NCBI GenBank assembly: GCA_028285205.1
Contig: JANQQA010000092.1
Coordinates: forward strand, 1 to 48,444
Reading direction: 5' to 3'
DNA length: 48,444 bases
Source: Bythopirellula sp.
Lineage (GTDB): Bacteria; Planctomycetota; Planctomycetia; Pirellulales; Lacipirellulaceae
Under the pieces are notes generated by a model. The model had not been told where the DNA came from, searched no databases, and saw only the letters and a program-made list of their open reading frames with translations. Positions 8,604-15,952 of this stretch are shown piece by piece. How positions within the stretch are numbered: the stretch's first letter is position 1; each line of letters opens with the position of its first letter. The position numbers and the translations under genes are program-made.

Positions 8604-9871
8604 CTGTTATCAAGCAAGTGGTTATGAATGTTGTCTAGCGAGTTGTCGTCGCCGTCTTGATTGGCATCGATCGGTCGTCCAAGCTCAAATTTTCTCAGGC
8701 TGACATCGATCGCGTACGGATCGATTGAGTTAAGGTTCCGGACCTTGTCATCGACGGCCGCGTCGATGTCGCTCTCGCCGTCGGGACCCCAGGAAAACAC
8801 CAGCGGCAGCAGGCGAAAGGCTCCGACCCGAGTCGTGGTACCGCTTTCCAGTTCAAGTCCTTCGTTGAGGCTCCGTTGCCGTATACGACGCATACTTATC
8901 ACGACGGAGGGAGGGCCAAGGCTCGGAAGCGCGTTGTTCAATAATTTTGGATACACGTTCAGCCCCGGAATCTTCATACCAGCGACATCTCTGCGAAACA
9001 TGTCGGTCGGATCGTGATCGAGGTTGGCCGTGGGACCGGTACCCAAATTGGACAGGGTGGGACCCGCCATCAAGTCGGACCGATCATAGAACCCGGCGGG
9101 CCAGCGAATGAAATCGATCGGCCGACCCCAGCCGTCCAAGAATTCGAACGCTCCGTCACCGTCGGTGTCGCCTATGTTCTGTTCGGAAAACAGCGTGCGG
9201 GCTTCACCATCGGCCGTGGTGTTCATGATGATCATGTACAAGCATTCGGCCCCTTGATTCTGCAAGACCACCTCGCTCGACAGCCCTTGCTGCTGGAAGG
9301 ACTGGAATCTCCTGCGATAGACATTCGTGATCGCCGGCACGGAGCTCAAGACCGACTGGCTACCCACGCCGACGGAATTGACATTGTCGCCAGTGATGTC
9401 ATTGATCATGACGTCCGACCAACGATCGGGCATTTCCAGTTTCATCAACTCACGGGTCGCCAACAACCGCAGGTCGGCGAGTGCCAGTCCACGAACTTGC
9501 CGCGCTTGGGGCGTCCAATTGCCGCCGACCATGAGGTTGTTGTCTACGGCCGCAATGATGGCAGGATGCACATCAACCCGTCGCGTGGCGTACTCGTTCC
9601 ACTTCTCCATCAGCAGGCCGTTGATCTTGCTGACGAGCGTTTTGGTACGTGACTCGCGCGAGCTTTCCATCGCGAGCCGGCTGGTGCCCAGGAACAGACC
9701 GCTGAGGATACTGATGATCGTGATCGTGATCAGCAACTCAACGAGCGTGACGCCCTGACGAGTCGCGAGTCGTGAGTTGCAAGTTGTCAGCGTACGCGCG
9801 GCGCTCCGGCGATGCGCAGCATCGCCGCCACCGACCCGAGACTCGCAAATCGTGACTCTTGGCTCGCTCAT
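8600..9871 (-). CDS. Type II secretion/type IV pseudopilin
   Basis: A 423-residue protein with an unusually long leader of about 40 residues, then LATRQG|VTLVELLITITII, a canonical prepilin cleavage site with Glu at +5 and a hydrophobic helix. The helix is followed by SRESRTKTLVSKINGLL and a large beta-rich domain. Length exceeds that of usual GspH/I/J pseudopilins by about 200 residues. It overlaps the stop of the upstream pseudopilin gene by four bases and the start of the next by four bases, so it lies in the middle of a tightly coupled set. The leader DNA contains a family of GACTCGC/ACTCACG repeats. I infer a minor pseudopilin; its position would fit GspH to GspJ but sequence alone does not decide. 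Confidence 0.85.
   Translation of the reverse strand: MSEPRVTICESRVGGGDAAHRRSAARTLTTCNSRLATRQGVTLVELLITITIISILSGLFLGTSRLAMESSRESRTKTLVSKINGLLMEKWNEYATRRVDVHPAIIAAVDNNLMVGGNWTPQARQVRGLALADLRLLATRELMKLEMPDRWSDVMINDITGDNVNSVGVGSQSVLSSVPAITNVYRRRFQSFQQQGLSSEVVLQNQGAECLYMIIMNTTADGEARTLFSEQNIGDTDGDGAFEFLDGWGRPIDFIRWPAGFYDRSDLMAGPTLSNLGTGPTANLDHDPTDMFRRDVAGMKIPGLNVYPKLLNNALPSLGPPSVVISMRRIRQRSLNEGLELESGTTTRVGAFRLLPLVFSWGPDGESDIDAAVDDKVRNLNSIDPYAIDVSLRKFELGRPIDANQDGDDNSLDNIHNHLLDNR
9750..9868. repeat. GAGTC/ACTCG tandem repeats in pseudopilin leader
   Basis: On the minus strand the leader reads GAGTCACGATTTGCGAGTCT near its start and AACTTGCAACTCACGACTCG just before the cleavage site, repeated words of the form (A/G)ACTCGCG. 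This family differs in sequence from the GGAATGC words in the next two leaders. Confidence 0.6.
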
Positions 9872-11001
9872 TCCGTCTTGTCCTCCAAGGCGCCTGACAT
9901 GAAGTGTCCAAGGGTATCAGCAATATCGCCGATGAAGGGGCCACCGGGAGCGAGCAAGACGGTTTGGAACGCGTTGTCGCCATTGTCCTCCACGTTGAGG
10001 TGACACGCGGCAAATGCATCACCCCAGATATCGTCAACGCCAGGATGGAGCAGTTGGAATGTTCCCTCTTCGACCCAGCGAATATCACTATTTCGCTCAG
10101 CAATACTGATGCCCGCGCGCAGCTGCTTGAGCGCGAAGATTCTCTGCCGGGCTAAGCCAGATATATCGATGTCGTACTCCTCAGGGTCGTGGCGAGAAGT
10201 GTCGAAGTAGTATGCCGGTACCGTCGAGGCGCCCGGTCGATAGGTCCAGAGATTGATGCGACGGCGTACTCTGTTGGCGCCCGGGCGCGGGTCGTCATAC
10301 TCGATGTGCCGACCCGCAGAGTCGTCGAACAGACCGTCGGTTTTGGGGCCCAATTTAGCAAGTTCGAACTCGAACTTCAGATTCCGATCTTCGAGCACTT
10401 CGTCATTCGCTGTCACGTCGGTGCCGCTGTCGGGACCATCGACGAATGACGGTCCGCCAGGGCCAGAGATCGGATACGAAGCGTCATCACTAAAGCCACC
10501 GAGCCAAAAGAAAATTGCTTCAGCTCCCGTAAGTCCGCCACCTGTGTCGCCGTTTGAATTCGTTGGTAGCTCCACGTTGAAATTGCCGCCATTCCAGCCA
10601 GACGGTCCGGCAGCCAGAGCGAGAATCAGTTCTGGCGGTTCCTTGTGGCGCGGAAACGCTTTCTTGAACATCCGGACACAGTCGGCCAATGCAAGGGTGT
10701 TGTTGTTGCTGATCATCGCGTTTGGCGGATAAGCCCCCAGCTCGTTATTGAGATCCTCCAAAGCCCCCGCCATGTTTTGTAGTTCCACAATGATCGCGGT
10801 CTCCTTGGACCTCCGTATCGCGCTTTGCACCGCACCGAGCAGCAAGGATGCCAGAATGCCGATGATCGCGATCACGATCAGCAGCTCGGTAAGTGTGAAG
10901 GCTGAGGGCTGAGGCCGTGGGATTGAATGGCGTTGCGATGGTTCCGCCGGCGACCTTCCGCCTTCCGCAATGCTTAGCGTCTCAATTTGAGTTGCAGCCA
11001 T
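9868..11001 (-). CDS. Major-type pseudopilin, GspG-like
   Basis: A 377-residue protein starting at the ATG at 11001, chosen because AGGAGA lies seven bases upstream; an earlier in-frame start at 11109 has no such signal. The prepilin site is PQPSA|FTLTELLIVIAII with Glu at +5; position -1 is Ala instead of the usual Gly. The downstream helix RSKETAIIVELQNMAGALED and GAYPPNA resemble GspG-family major pseudopilins, which are normally about 140 residues. It is the first of four pseudopilin genes and has the best ribosome-binding site of the set, as expected for the most abundant subunit. It overlaps the next gene by four bases. A 349-base gap separates it from the platform gene upstream, leaving room for its own promoter. 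Confidence 0.85.
   Translation of the reverse strand: MAATQIETLSIAEGGRSPAEPSQRHSIPRPQPSAFTLTELLIVIAIIGILASLLLGAVQSAIRRSKETAIIVELQNMAGALEDLNNELGAYPPNAMISNNNTLALADCVRMFKKAFPRHKEPPELILALAAGPSGWNGGNFNVELPTNSNGDTGGGLTGAEAIFFWLGGFSDDASYPISGPGGPSFVDGPDSGTDVTANDEVLEDRNLKFEFELAKLGPKTDGLFDDSAGRHIEYDDPRPGANRVRRRINLWTYRPGASTVPAYYFDTSRHDPEEYDIDISGLARQRIFALKQLRAGISIAERNSDIRWVEEGTFQLLHPGVDDIWGDAFAACHLNVEDNGDNAFQTVLLAPGGPFIGDIADTLGHFMSGALEDKTE
10900..10985. repeat. Short repeats in GspG-like leader
   Basis: On the minus strand the leader contains GCGGAAGGCGGAAGG and, just before the cleavage site, GGCCTCAGCCCTCAGCCTTC. Two short repeat types are therefore present in this 30-residue leader, continuing the pattern seen in the three other pseudopilin leaders. 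Confidence 0.5.
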
Positions 11002-11008
11002 GTCCGTA

Positions 11009-11014
11009 TCTCCT
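11009..11014 (-). promoter_or_regulatory. Ribosome binding site fixing the GspG-like start
   Basis: AGGAGA on the minus strand, seven bases before the ATG at 11001. It is the strongest Shine-Dalgarno match in this operon and decides the start against the in-frame alternative at 11109. Confidence 0.8.
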
Positions 11015-11350
11015 GTGTGGTATGCAGCTATGATATTTGCAAATTCCGTGCGCAATGGAGCATGTTGGCAGTCTGCGCGAACCCACAAGGTGCCGAATTG
11101 GCCTGGCATCGCGTTCTACCCCCGGAAAAGTCAGGCTCTTGGGCAGTCTCGCAGAAATCCCCCCGATTGGGGAGTTCCGAATTGCCAAAAACTTCTGTTG
11201 CCCCGAGGCCTCATTGCCGAGAGCGATTGTATCACAATCGAACACTCAGTCGTGGGGTTTTGATGCAATAAAGTGGGCAGTGGCCAGTCGTCAGCGGCCA
11301 GCGATCGACTAAGGATCCAGGCCACTAATCCCTGACCACTGACACTCATT
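11015..11350. other. Intergenic region before the pseudopilin genes, with tandem repeats
   Basis: No gene is supported here. Positions 11270-11345 hold a repeat block, on the minus strand GTGTCAGTGGTCAGGGATTA and GACTGGCCACTGCCCAC, built from variants of AGTGGCC/AGTGGTC. The rest could carry a promoter for the pseudopilins: TACAAT occurs on the minus strand near 11228-11233, but no good -35 box stands at the right distance. Confidence 0.5.
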
Positions 11351-12679
11351 TTATCCCGTCAGGCCGTTGATCAGTTCCACTAGTGGGATGAACAGCGCGA
11401 TCACGATAAAGCCGACGGCACCGCCCAAGAAGATGATCAGCAGTGGCTCCATCAGCTTGGTGAGGCCATCGGTCAGCACCGCGACTTCTTCGTCGTAGGT
11501 GTCGGCCACCTTGTACAGCATCGTATCGAGTTCGCCGGTCTCTTCGCCGACGTCGACCATGTTCACGACGATGTCGTCGACCACGCGCTGACGGTACTTG
11601 ATCATGTAGATCAATAGCCCAATTGGTCCGCCGATGAAACAAAACCAGAAGAATGCCGCCACCGGATGGAAGCTGAGCTTAGAGTATTCCTTCATCGGCT
11701 GCGCGATTGCATCGCCCTCGCGAATACGTTCGCTGATGCGTGCGTAGAGCTTTTCGAAGACCGCGTTGCCGCAAGTCTCCTTAGTAATGTTCAATGCTTC
11801 GAGAATCGGCACACCGGAGGAAATCAACGTGCCCAAGGTACGCGACGTACGGGCCATGATGTTCTTTTCGACCAACTGTCCGAAGATCGGCATCTTGATC
11901 GTAAACTGGTCCCAGCCCATCCGCCCCGCTTTGAACTTGCGTATTAGTTTAATCGTGAGCCAAATCGTGATCGGTATGCCGGGTATGAGATACCAATAGT
12001 TGACGCACCAGTTCGAGACCGCGATCAAATAGACCGTCATGACCGGCAAATCGAGTTCGAAATCCTCGAAAATCGCTTGGAACGAAGGCACGATCTTGAT
12101 CATGATGAACGTCAAAATACCGACGGCCACCGTCACCACGACGACCGGGTAGATCATCGCGCCTTTGACTTTTCGTTTGAGCGATTCGGCACGTTCCTTA
12201 AAGTCGGCCAGACGTTGCAGGATGATCTCCAAGGCACCACCCGCTTCGCCCGCCTTGATCATATTGACGTACAGACGGTCGAACGCCTTGGGCGATTTGA
12301 CCATCGCTTCAGACAACGTGTCGCCGGATTCGATCGCATCGCAGGTGTCTTCCAACGAATACTTGAGTCGCCCCGGTTTGGCTTGTTCGGCGAGAATCCT
12401 CAGACTGCGTAAGATCGGCAGACCGGCATCCTGCAGGATAGAAAGTTGGCGCGTGAAAGCGGTGAGCTCTTTAGATTTCACACCGCCAAAGACGAAGCCG
12501 CGTTTCTTGCCACCGGCAGCGGCCTCTGACTTTTTGCGCACTTTCTTGACAGAGATCTTCGTGACGAAGTATCCCATCTGCCGTATGGTGGCTTGCGCAT
12601 CCTCTTCGGTGGCGGCATCGATCACATCTTTGATCTCAGCGCCGGTCGAATCCATCGCTTCGAATTGAAAAGTAGGCAT
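11351..12679 (-). CDS. gspF: Type II secretion/type IV pilus platform protein GspF/PilC
   Basis: A 442-residue inner-membrane platform protein. The N-terminal cytoplasmic part begins MPTFQFEAMDSTGAEIK and the first T2SSF domain runs from about residue 72 (FTRQLSILQDAGLPILRSL) to 195. The second domain runs from about 275 (ARTSRTLGTLISSGVPILEA) to 435, ending in a hydrophobic helix. The family normally has about 400 residues and three membrane helices. Here an insertion at about residues 333-365 (FHPVAAFFWFCFIGGPIGL and following) adds a likely extra hydrophobic segment just before the conserved VGEETGELDTML motif. The protein should transmit ATPase motion to pilin polymerisation. It lies between the ATPase genes and the pseudopilin genes. 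Confidence 0.93.
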   Translation of the reverse strand: MPTFQFEAMDSTGAEIKDVIDAATEEDAQATIRQMGYFVTKISVKKVRKKSEAAAGGKKRGFVFGGVKSKELTAFTRQLSILQDAGLPILRSLRILAEQAKPGRLKYSLEDTCDAIESGDTLSEAMVKSPKAFDRLYVNMIKAGEAGGALEIILQRLADFKERAESLKRKVKGAMIYPVVVVTVAVGILTFIMIKIVPSFQAIFEDFELDLPVMTVYLIAVSNWCVNYWYLIPGIPITIWLTIKLIRKFKAGRMGWDQFTIKMPIFGQLVEKNIMARTSRTLGTLISSGVPILEALNITKETCGNAVFEKLYARISERIREGDAIAQPMKEYSKLSFHPVAAFFWFCFIGGPIGLLIYMIKYRQRVVDDIVVNMVDVGEETGELDTMLYKVADTYDEEVAVLTDGLTKLMEPLLIIFLGGAVGFIVIALFIPLVELINGLTG

Positions 12680-12784
12680 TGTAGTAGCCGGTCGTCAGTA
12701 GCCAGTGATCAGTACAGGAGTGCCGCGGCTGCTCGCTTGTGAACGTTTCTTACTGTTCACTGGTGCCTGGCCGCTGGCCACTCG
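12680..12784. repeat. Short tandem repeats between gspE and gspF
   Basis: On the minus strand the gap opens GTGGCCAGCGGCCAGGCACC, then CAGTGAACAG, and ends TGATCACTGGCTACTGACGA. The words are variants of CAGTGGC/CACTGGC like those at 11270-11345. No gene is present. Confidence 0.55.
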
Positions 12785-14500
12785 TTATGCGTCAATAATG
12801 GTTTCTCGGATGACTTCCTCAGGAGTCGTGATTCCTTCGTATGCAGCTTTCATGCCAGCTTCGCGGAGCGTACACATTCCATGCTTCTGTGCGACTTCCC
12901 GCAAGTCGTCCGCGGAGGCATTCGTCATGATCAAGTCGCGGAGGTCGTTGTTCATGATCATGAGCTCGAACAAGCCGACGCGACCCTTGTATCCTGTATT
13001 ATTACAGTTTTCACAGCCTGAGCCACGAAAAAACTGTTTTCCCTTCAATTCCTCGGCCGTCAATTCCAAATCGTCGAGGACTTCTTGTGACGGTTGGTAC
13101 TCCTCAGCACATTTGGCGCAAACGCGACGGACCAGCCGCTGCGCTAAAATTGCCTCGACGGTGGCCGTAATCAAAAACGTGGGAACGCCCATGTCTTTGA
13201 GCCGCGTAATGGTGCTGGGCGCATCGTTGGTATGCAGGGTGCTGAAAACCATGTGGCCGGTGAGCGATGCTTGCACGGCGATTTCGGCAGTTTCCAAATC
13301 GCGAATCTCACCCACCAGGATTTTATCCGGGTCTTGCCGCAAAATTGCACGCAAGCATTGAGCAAAAGTGTTGCCGATTGATGCATCGATCGGCACCTGC
13401 ACGATGCCTTCCATGTCGTATTCGACGGGATCTTCGGTAGTGATCAGCTTGTCTTCGATGGTGTTCAGTTCGTTCAACGCCGAATAGAGCGTCGTGGTCT
13501 TGCCCGACCCGGTGGGACCAGTTACCAGGACGATCCCGTTAGGTTTGGCGATCGCGGCGCGGAACTCCTCGATGAGCTCCTCATTCATGCCGACGTTTTG
13601 CAGATCGAGCGACACGACCGAGCGGTCGAGCACCCGCATCACGACACTTTCGCCAAACATGGTTGGCAGCACACTGACACGGAGGTCGACGGGGTGACCG
13701 CCGACGTTCAGTTCGATGCGGCCATCCTGCGGCATGCGCCGTTCGGCAATGTCCAGGTCGGCCATCACTTTGATGCGGGTGGTAATCGCGAATGCTAAGT
13801 GACGAGGCGGCGGGACCATTTCGTACAACACGCCGTCGGCCTTAATGCGAATGCGAAACTCGTCCTCAAATGGTTCGAAGTGCAAGTCAGACGCGTGGTC
13901 TTTAATTGCCAGCAACAGCACCATGTTGAGCAGCTTGCGGACCGGTGCACTATCGGCGAGGGCTTCGACACTAGTGAGGTCGACCGACTCGCCTTCGGCG
14001 GCAGCGACCGCTGCAGCGAGTTCCTCGTCGTCCTCCAGATCCGAGACGATGCTTTCCACGCTTTCGGTGTTCTCGCCGTAGTACCGATCGAGCGAGGCGA
14101 TCATCGCGGGTTCGGTCGCGACGACGACGTTGATGTTGTAGCCCAGAAACGTGCGTAGTTCGTCTTGCACACCCAAGTTCTGCGGGTCGCACATCGCAAT
14201 GGTCAGGGTATCGCCGTCAAACTCAGTGGGGATGATGCGATACATCTGGGCCATCGGCTCGGTGACTTTTTCCAGCACGTCGGGCTCAATCGTCAGATCG
14301 CCGAGCGAGACGGTGCGGAGCGACATCTGCTCGCCCAGCGCCTGTGCAAGTTGTTCGTCGTTGATCAAGCCCAGATCCATCGCCACTTGGCCGAGTAGCT
14401 GGCCGGGGCGCTGGTCCTGCTCGTCGACGATGAGCTCAAGCTGTTCGTCGGAAATGTATCCTAGGTCGACGAGAATTTGTCCGATGCGACGAAGTGCCAT
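12785..14500 (-). CDS. PilB/GspE-type assembly ATPase with MshEN domain
   Basis: A 571-residue hexameric traffic ATPase expected to power pseudopilus extension at the cytoplasmic face. Residues 4-59 contain two copies of the MshEN-type pattern (RRIGQILVDLGYISDEQL and LLGQVAMDLGLINDEQL), a fold known to bind cyclic di-GMP in MshE-like ATPases. The catalytic part has Walker A GPTGSGKTTT near residue 327, ILVGEIRD as Walker B, the His box (STLHTND), and a zinc-type pair CAKC near 459 and CENC near 493. All catalytic residues look intact. It is followed by gspF after a repeat-bearing gap. It is one of two PilB/GspE paralogues in the operon. Confidence 0.93.
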   Translation of the reverse strand: MALRRIGQILVDLGYISDEQLELIVDEQDQRPGQLLGQVAMDLGLINDEQLAQALGEQMSLRTVSLGDLTIEPDVLEKVTEPMAQMYRIIPTEFDGDTLTIAMCDPQNLGVQDELRTFLGYNINVVVATEPAMIASLDRYYGENTESVESIVSDLEDDEELAAAVAAAEGESVDLTSVEALADSAPVRKLLNMVLLLAIKDHASDLHFEPFEDEFRIRIKADGVLYEMVPPPRHLAFAITTRIKVMADLDIAERRMPQDGRIELNVGGHPVDLRVSVLPTMFGESVVMRVLDRSVVSLDLQNVGMNEELIEEFRAAIAKPNGIVLVTGPTGSGKTTTLYSALNELNTIEDKLITTEDPVEYDMEGIVQVPIDASIGNTFAQCLRAILRQDPDKILVGEIRDLETAEIAVQASLTGHMVFSTLHTNDAPSTITRLKDMGVPTFLITATVEAILAQRLVRRVCAKCAEEYQPSQEVLDDLELTAEELKGKQFFRGSGCENCNNTGYKGRVGLFELMIMNNDLRDLIMTNASADDLREVAQKHGMCTLREAGMKAAYEGITTPEEVIRETIIDA

Positions 14501-14587
14501 AGCTTGTGTTTAGTGGTTTCGAAAAGTCAGTGATGGGTGGCCAAGGGCCAACGAATTAGTTCTCACAGCGGCGTGGGGTTTTGCGTA

Positions 14588-15700
14588 TCACAGTTCCGCT
14601 GCATCGGGGTCGAGTTCGTCGTCGAACGCGCCTCGCTCGGCACTGGCAATGCGCTTGGCGAGGTCGTCGGGACTGTTGGCTTTGGCAAGAACGTCTTCCT
14701 TGGTGACCAACTCGTTTTTCCAATGTTCAAACAGGTGATCGTCCAGCAATTTCATGCCGTGTTTCGAGCCTGTCTGAATCGCGGAGGTGATACGAAAGAT
14801 CTTGTTCTCACGAATCAAGTTCGCGATACCAGGCGTAACCACCAGGCTCTCGAATGCCGCGACACGTCCGCCACCAATCTTGGGGCAAAGCTGCTGGGCC
14901 AGAATTCCAATAATCGACGTGGCCAACTGCGTGCGAATCTGATCCTGCTGATTCGTCGGAAACACGTCGATCACGCGATTGATCGTGCCTGCCGCGCTGG
15001 ACGTATGCAATGTGCCGAACACGACGTGGCCGGTTTCTGCCGCAGTGATGGCCGCTTCGATCGTTTCCAGATCGCGAAGCTCACCGACCAGGATCACGTC
15101 GGGGTCTTGACGCAGAGCGCGACGAATCGCTTCAGCAAACGAAGTTACGTCGACGCCCACTTCGCGTTGGTTGATCGTTGACTTCTTGTGATTGTGATAA
15201 AACTCGATCGGGTCCTCGATGGTGATGATATGATGGTCCACCGTGTCGTTGAGGTAGTCGATCATACCCGCCAAGGAGGTCGATTTTCCTGAACCGGTCG
15301 GTCCGGTCACCAGCACCAGTCCACGGGGACGCATGATCATGTCTTTGAAGATCGAAGGGATCTTCAATTGATCCATCGTCAGCAAATCGACGGGAATCTG
15401 TCGAAGCACAATTGCTACGTTGCCGCGTTGGCGAAACACCGAGACACGGAACCGCGCTTGATCACCAAAGGCAAAGCCGAAGTCCGTACTGCCCGTCTCT
15501 TGGAATTCCTGCTGGCAACGATCGGGTGTGATACTTTTCATCAAGCCCATCGTGTCGGCTGCTTCCAACACTTTGGTCTTGAGCTTCTGCATGCGACCGT
15601 GCAGTCGCAGCACGGGCGGCTGGCCGACCGTGATGTGCAAGTCGCTTGCTCCCTGCTTAACTTGCGCGGAGAGCAGCTTGTCGATTAGGATCGTTCCCAT
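14588..15700 (-). CDS. pilT: PilT-type twitching/retraction ATPase
   Basis: A 370-residue ATPase of PilT length and layout. The N-terminal half begins MGTILIDKLLSAQVKQGASD, with SDLHITVGQPP typical of PilT. Walker A is GPTGSGKSTS near residue 130, the Walker B region is ILVGELRDLET, followed by the His box GTLHTSSA and the motif GIANLIRENK matching the PilT AIRNLIRE element. AAGGA stands before the start. PilT proteins retract type IV pili; its presence argues that this locus makes a dynamic pilus rather than a static secretion pseudopilus. It lies between the two PilB/GspE-type genes. The gap to the next gene (14501-14587) has weak repeat words. Confidence 0.93.
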   Translation of the reverse strand: MGTILIDKLLSAQVKQGASDLHITVGQPPVLRLHGRMQKLKTKVLEAADTMGLMKSITPDRCQQEFQETGSTDFGFAFGDQARFRVSVFRQRGNVAIVLRQIPVDLLTMDQLKIPSIFKDMIMRPRGLVLVTGPTGSGKSTSLAGMIDYLNDTVDHHIITIEDPIEFYHNHKKSTINQREVGVDVTSFAEAIRRALRQDPDVILVGELRDLETIEAAITAAETGHVVFGTLHTSSAAGTINRVIDVFPTNQQDQIRTQLATSIIGILAQQLCPKIGGGRVAAFESLVVTPGIANLIRENKIFRITSAIQTGSKHGMKLLDDHLFEHWKNELVTKEDVLAKANSPDDLAKRIASAERGAFDDELDPDAAEL

Positions 15701-15952
15701 CTAGATTTCTCAGTCCTTCTTCTCGGTCCGAATCCTTGGTTCCGATAGGCTTGATTGTTCCGACTTCGCGAAAAGAATTATTCCCAATATTTTCAGTAAA
15801 CTCAAGCTTGCCAACGAGGCGGCCACCGCACCAAGCCGCTCAGCGCACTGATCTGTTGCGAAGATCAGCACTGCTCACTCAAGAATCTTGCATCTTCTAA
15901 TTCTAATTGACGGTGAGCAAAAAACAGGCCGTCAGATCGCTTTCGGATGGCA
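15701..15952. other. Intergenic gap between the first ATPase gene and pilT
   Basis: No gene is supported in these 252 bases. At 15848-15868 a seven-base stem (CTGATCT / AGATCAG) encloses a seven-base loop; no T-run follows on the minus strand, so it is at most an RNA-processing hairpin. A short repeat-like run, TCTTCTAATTCTAATTG, lies at about 15891-15908. Confidence 0.4.

Noticed and set aside
11155..11185. CCCCGATTGGGG short palindrome
   Set aside because: Only a four-base stem around a four-base loop; too short to be a terminator or operator on its own.
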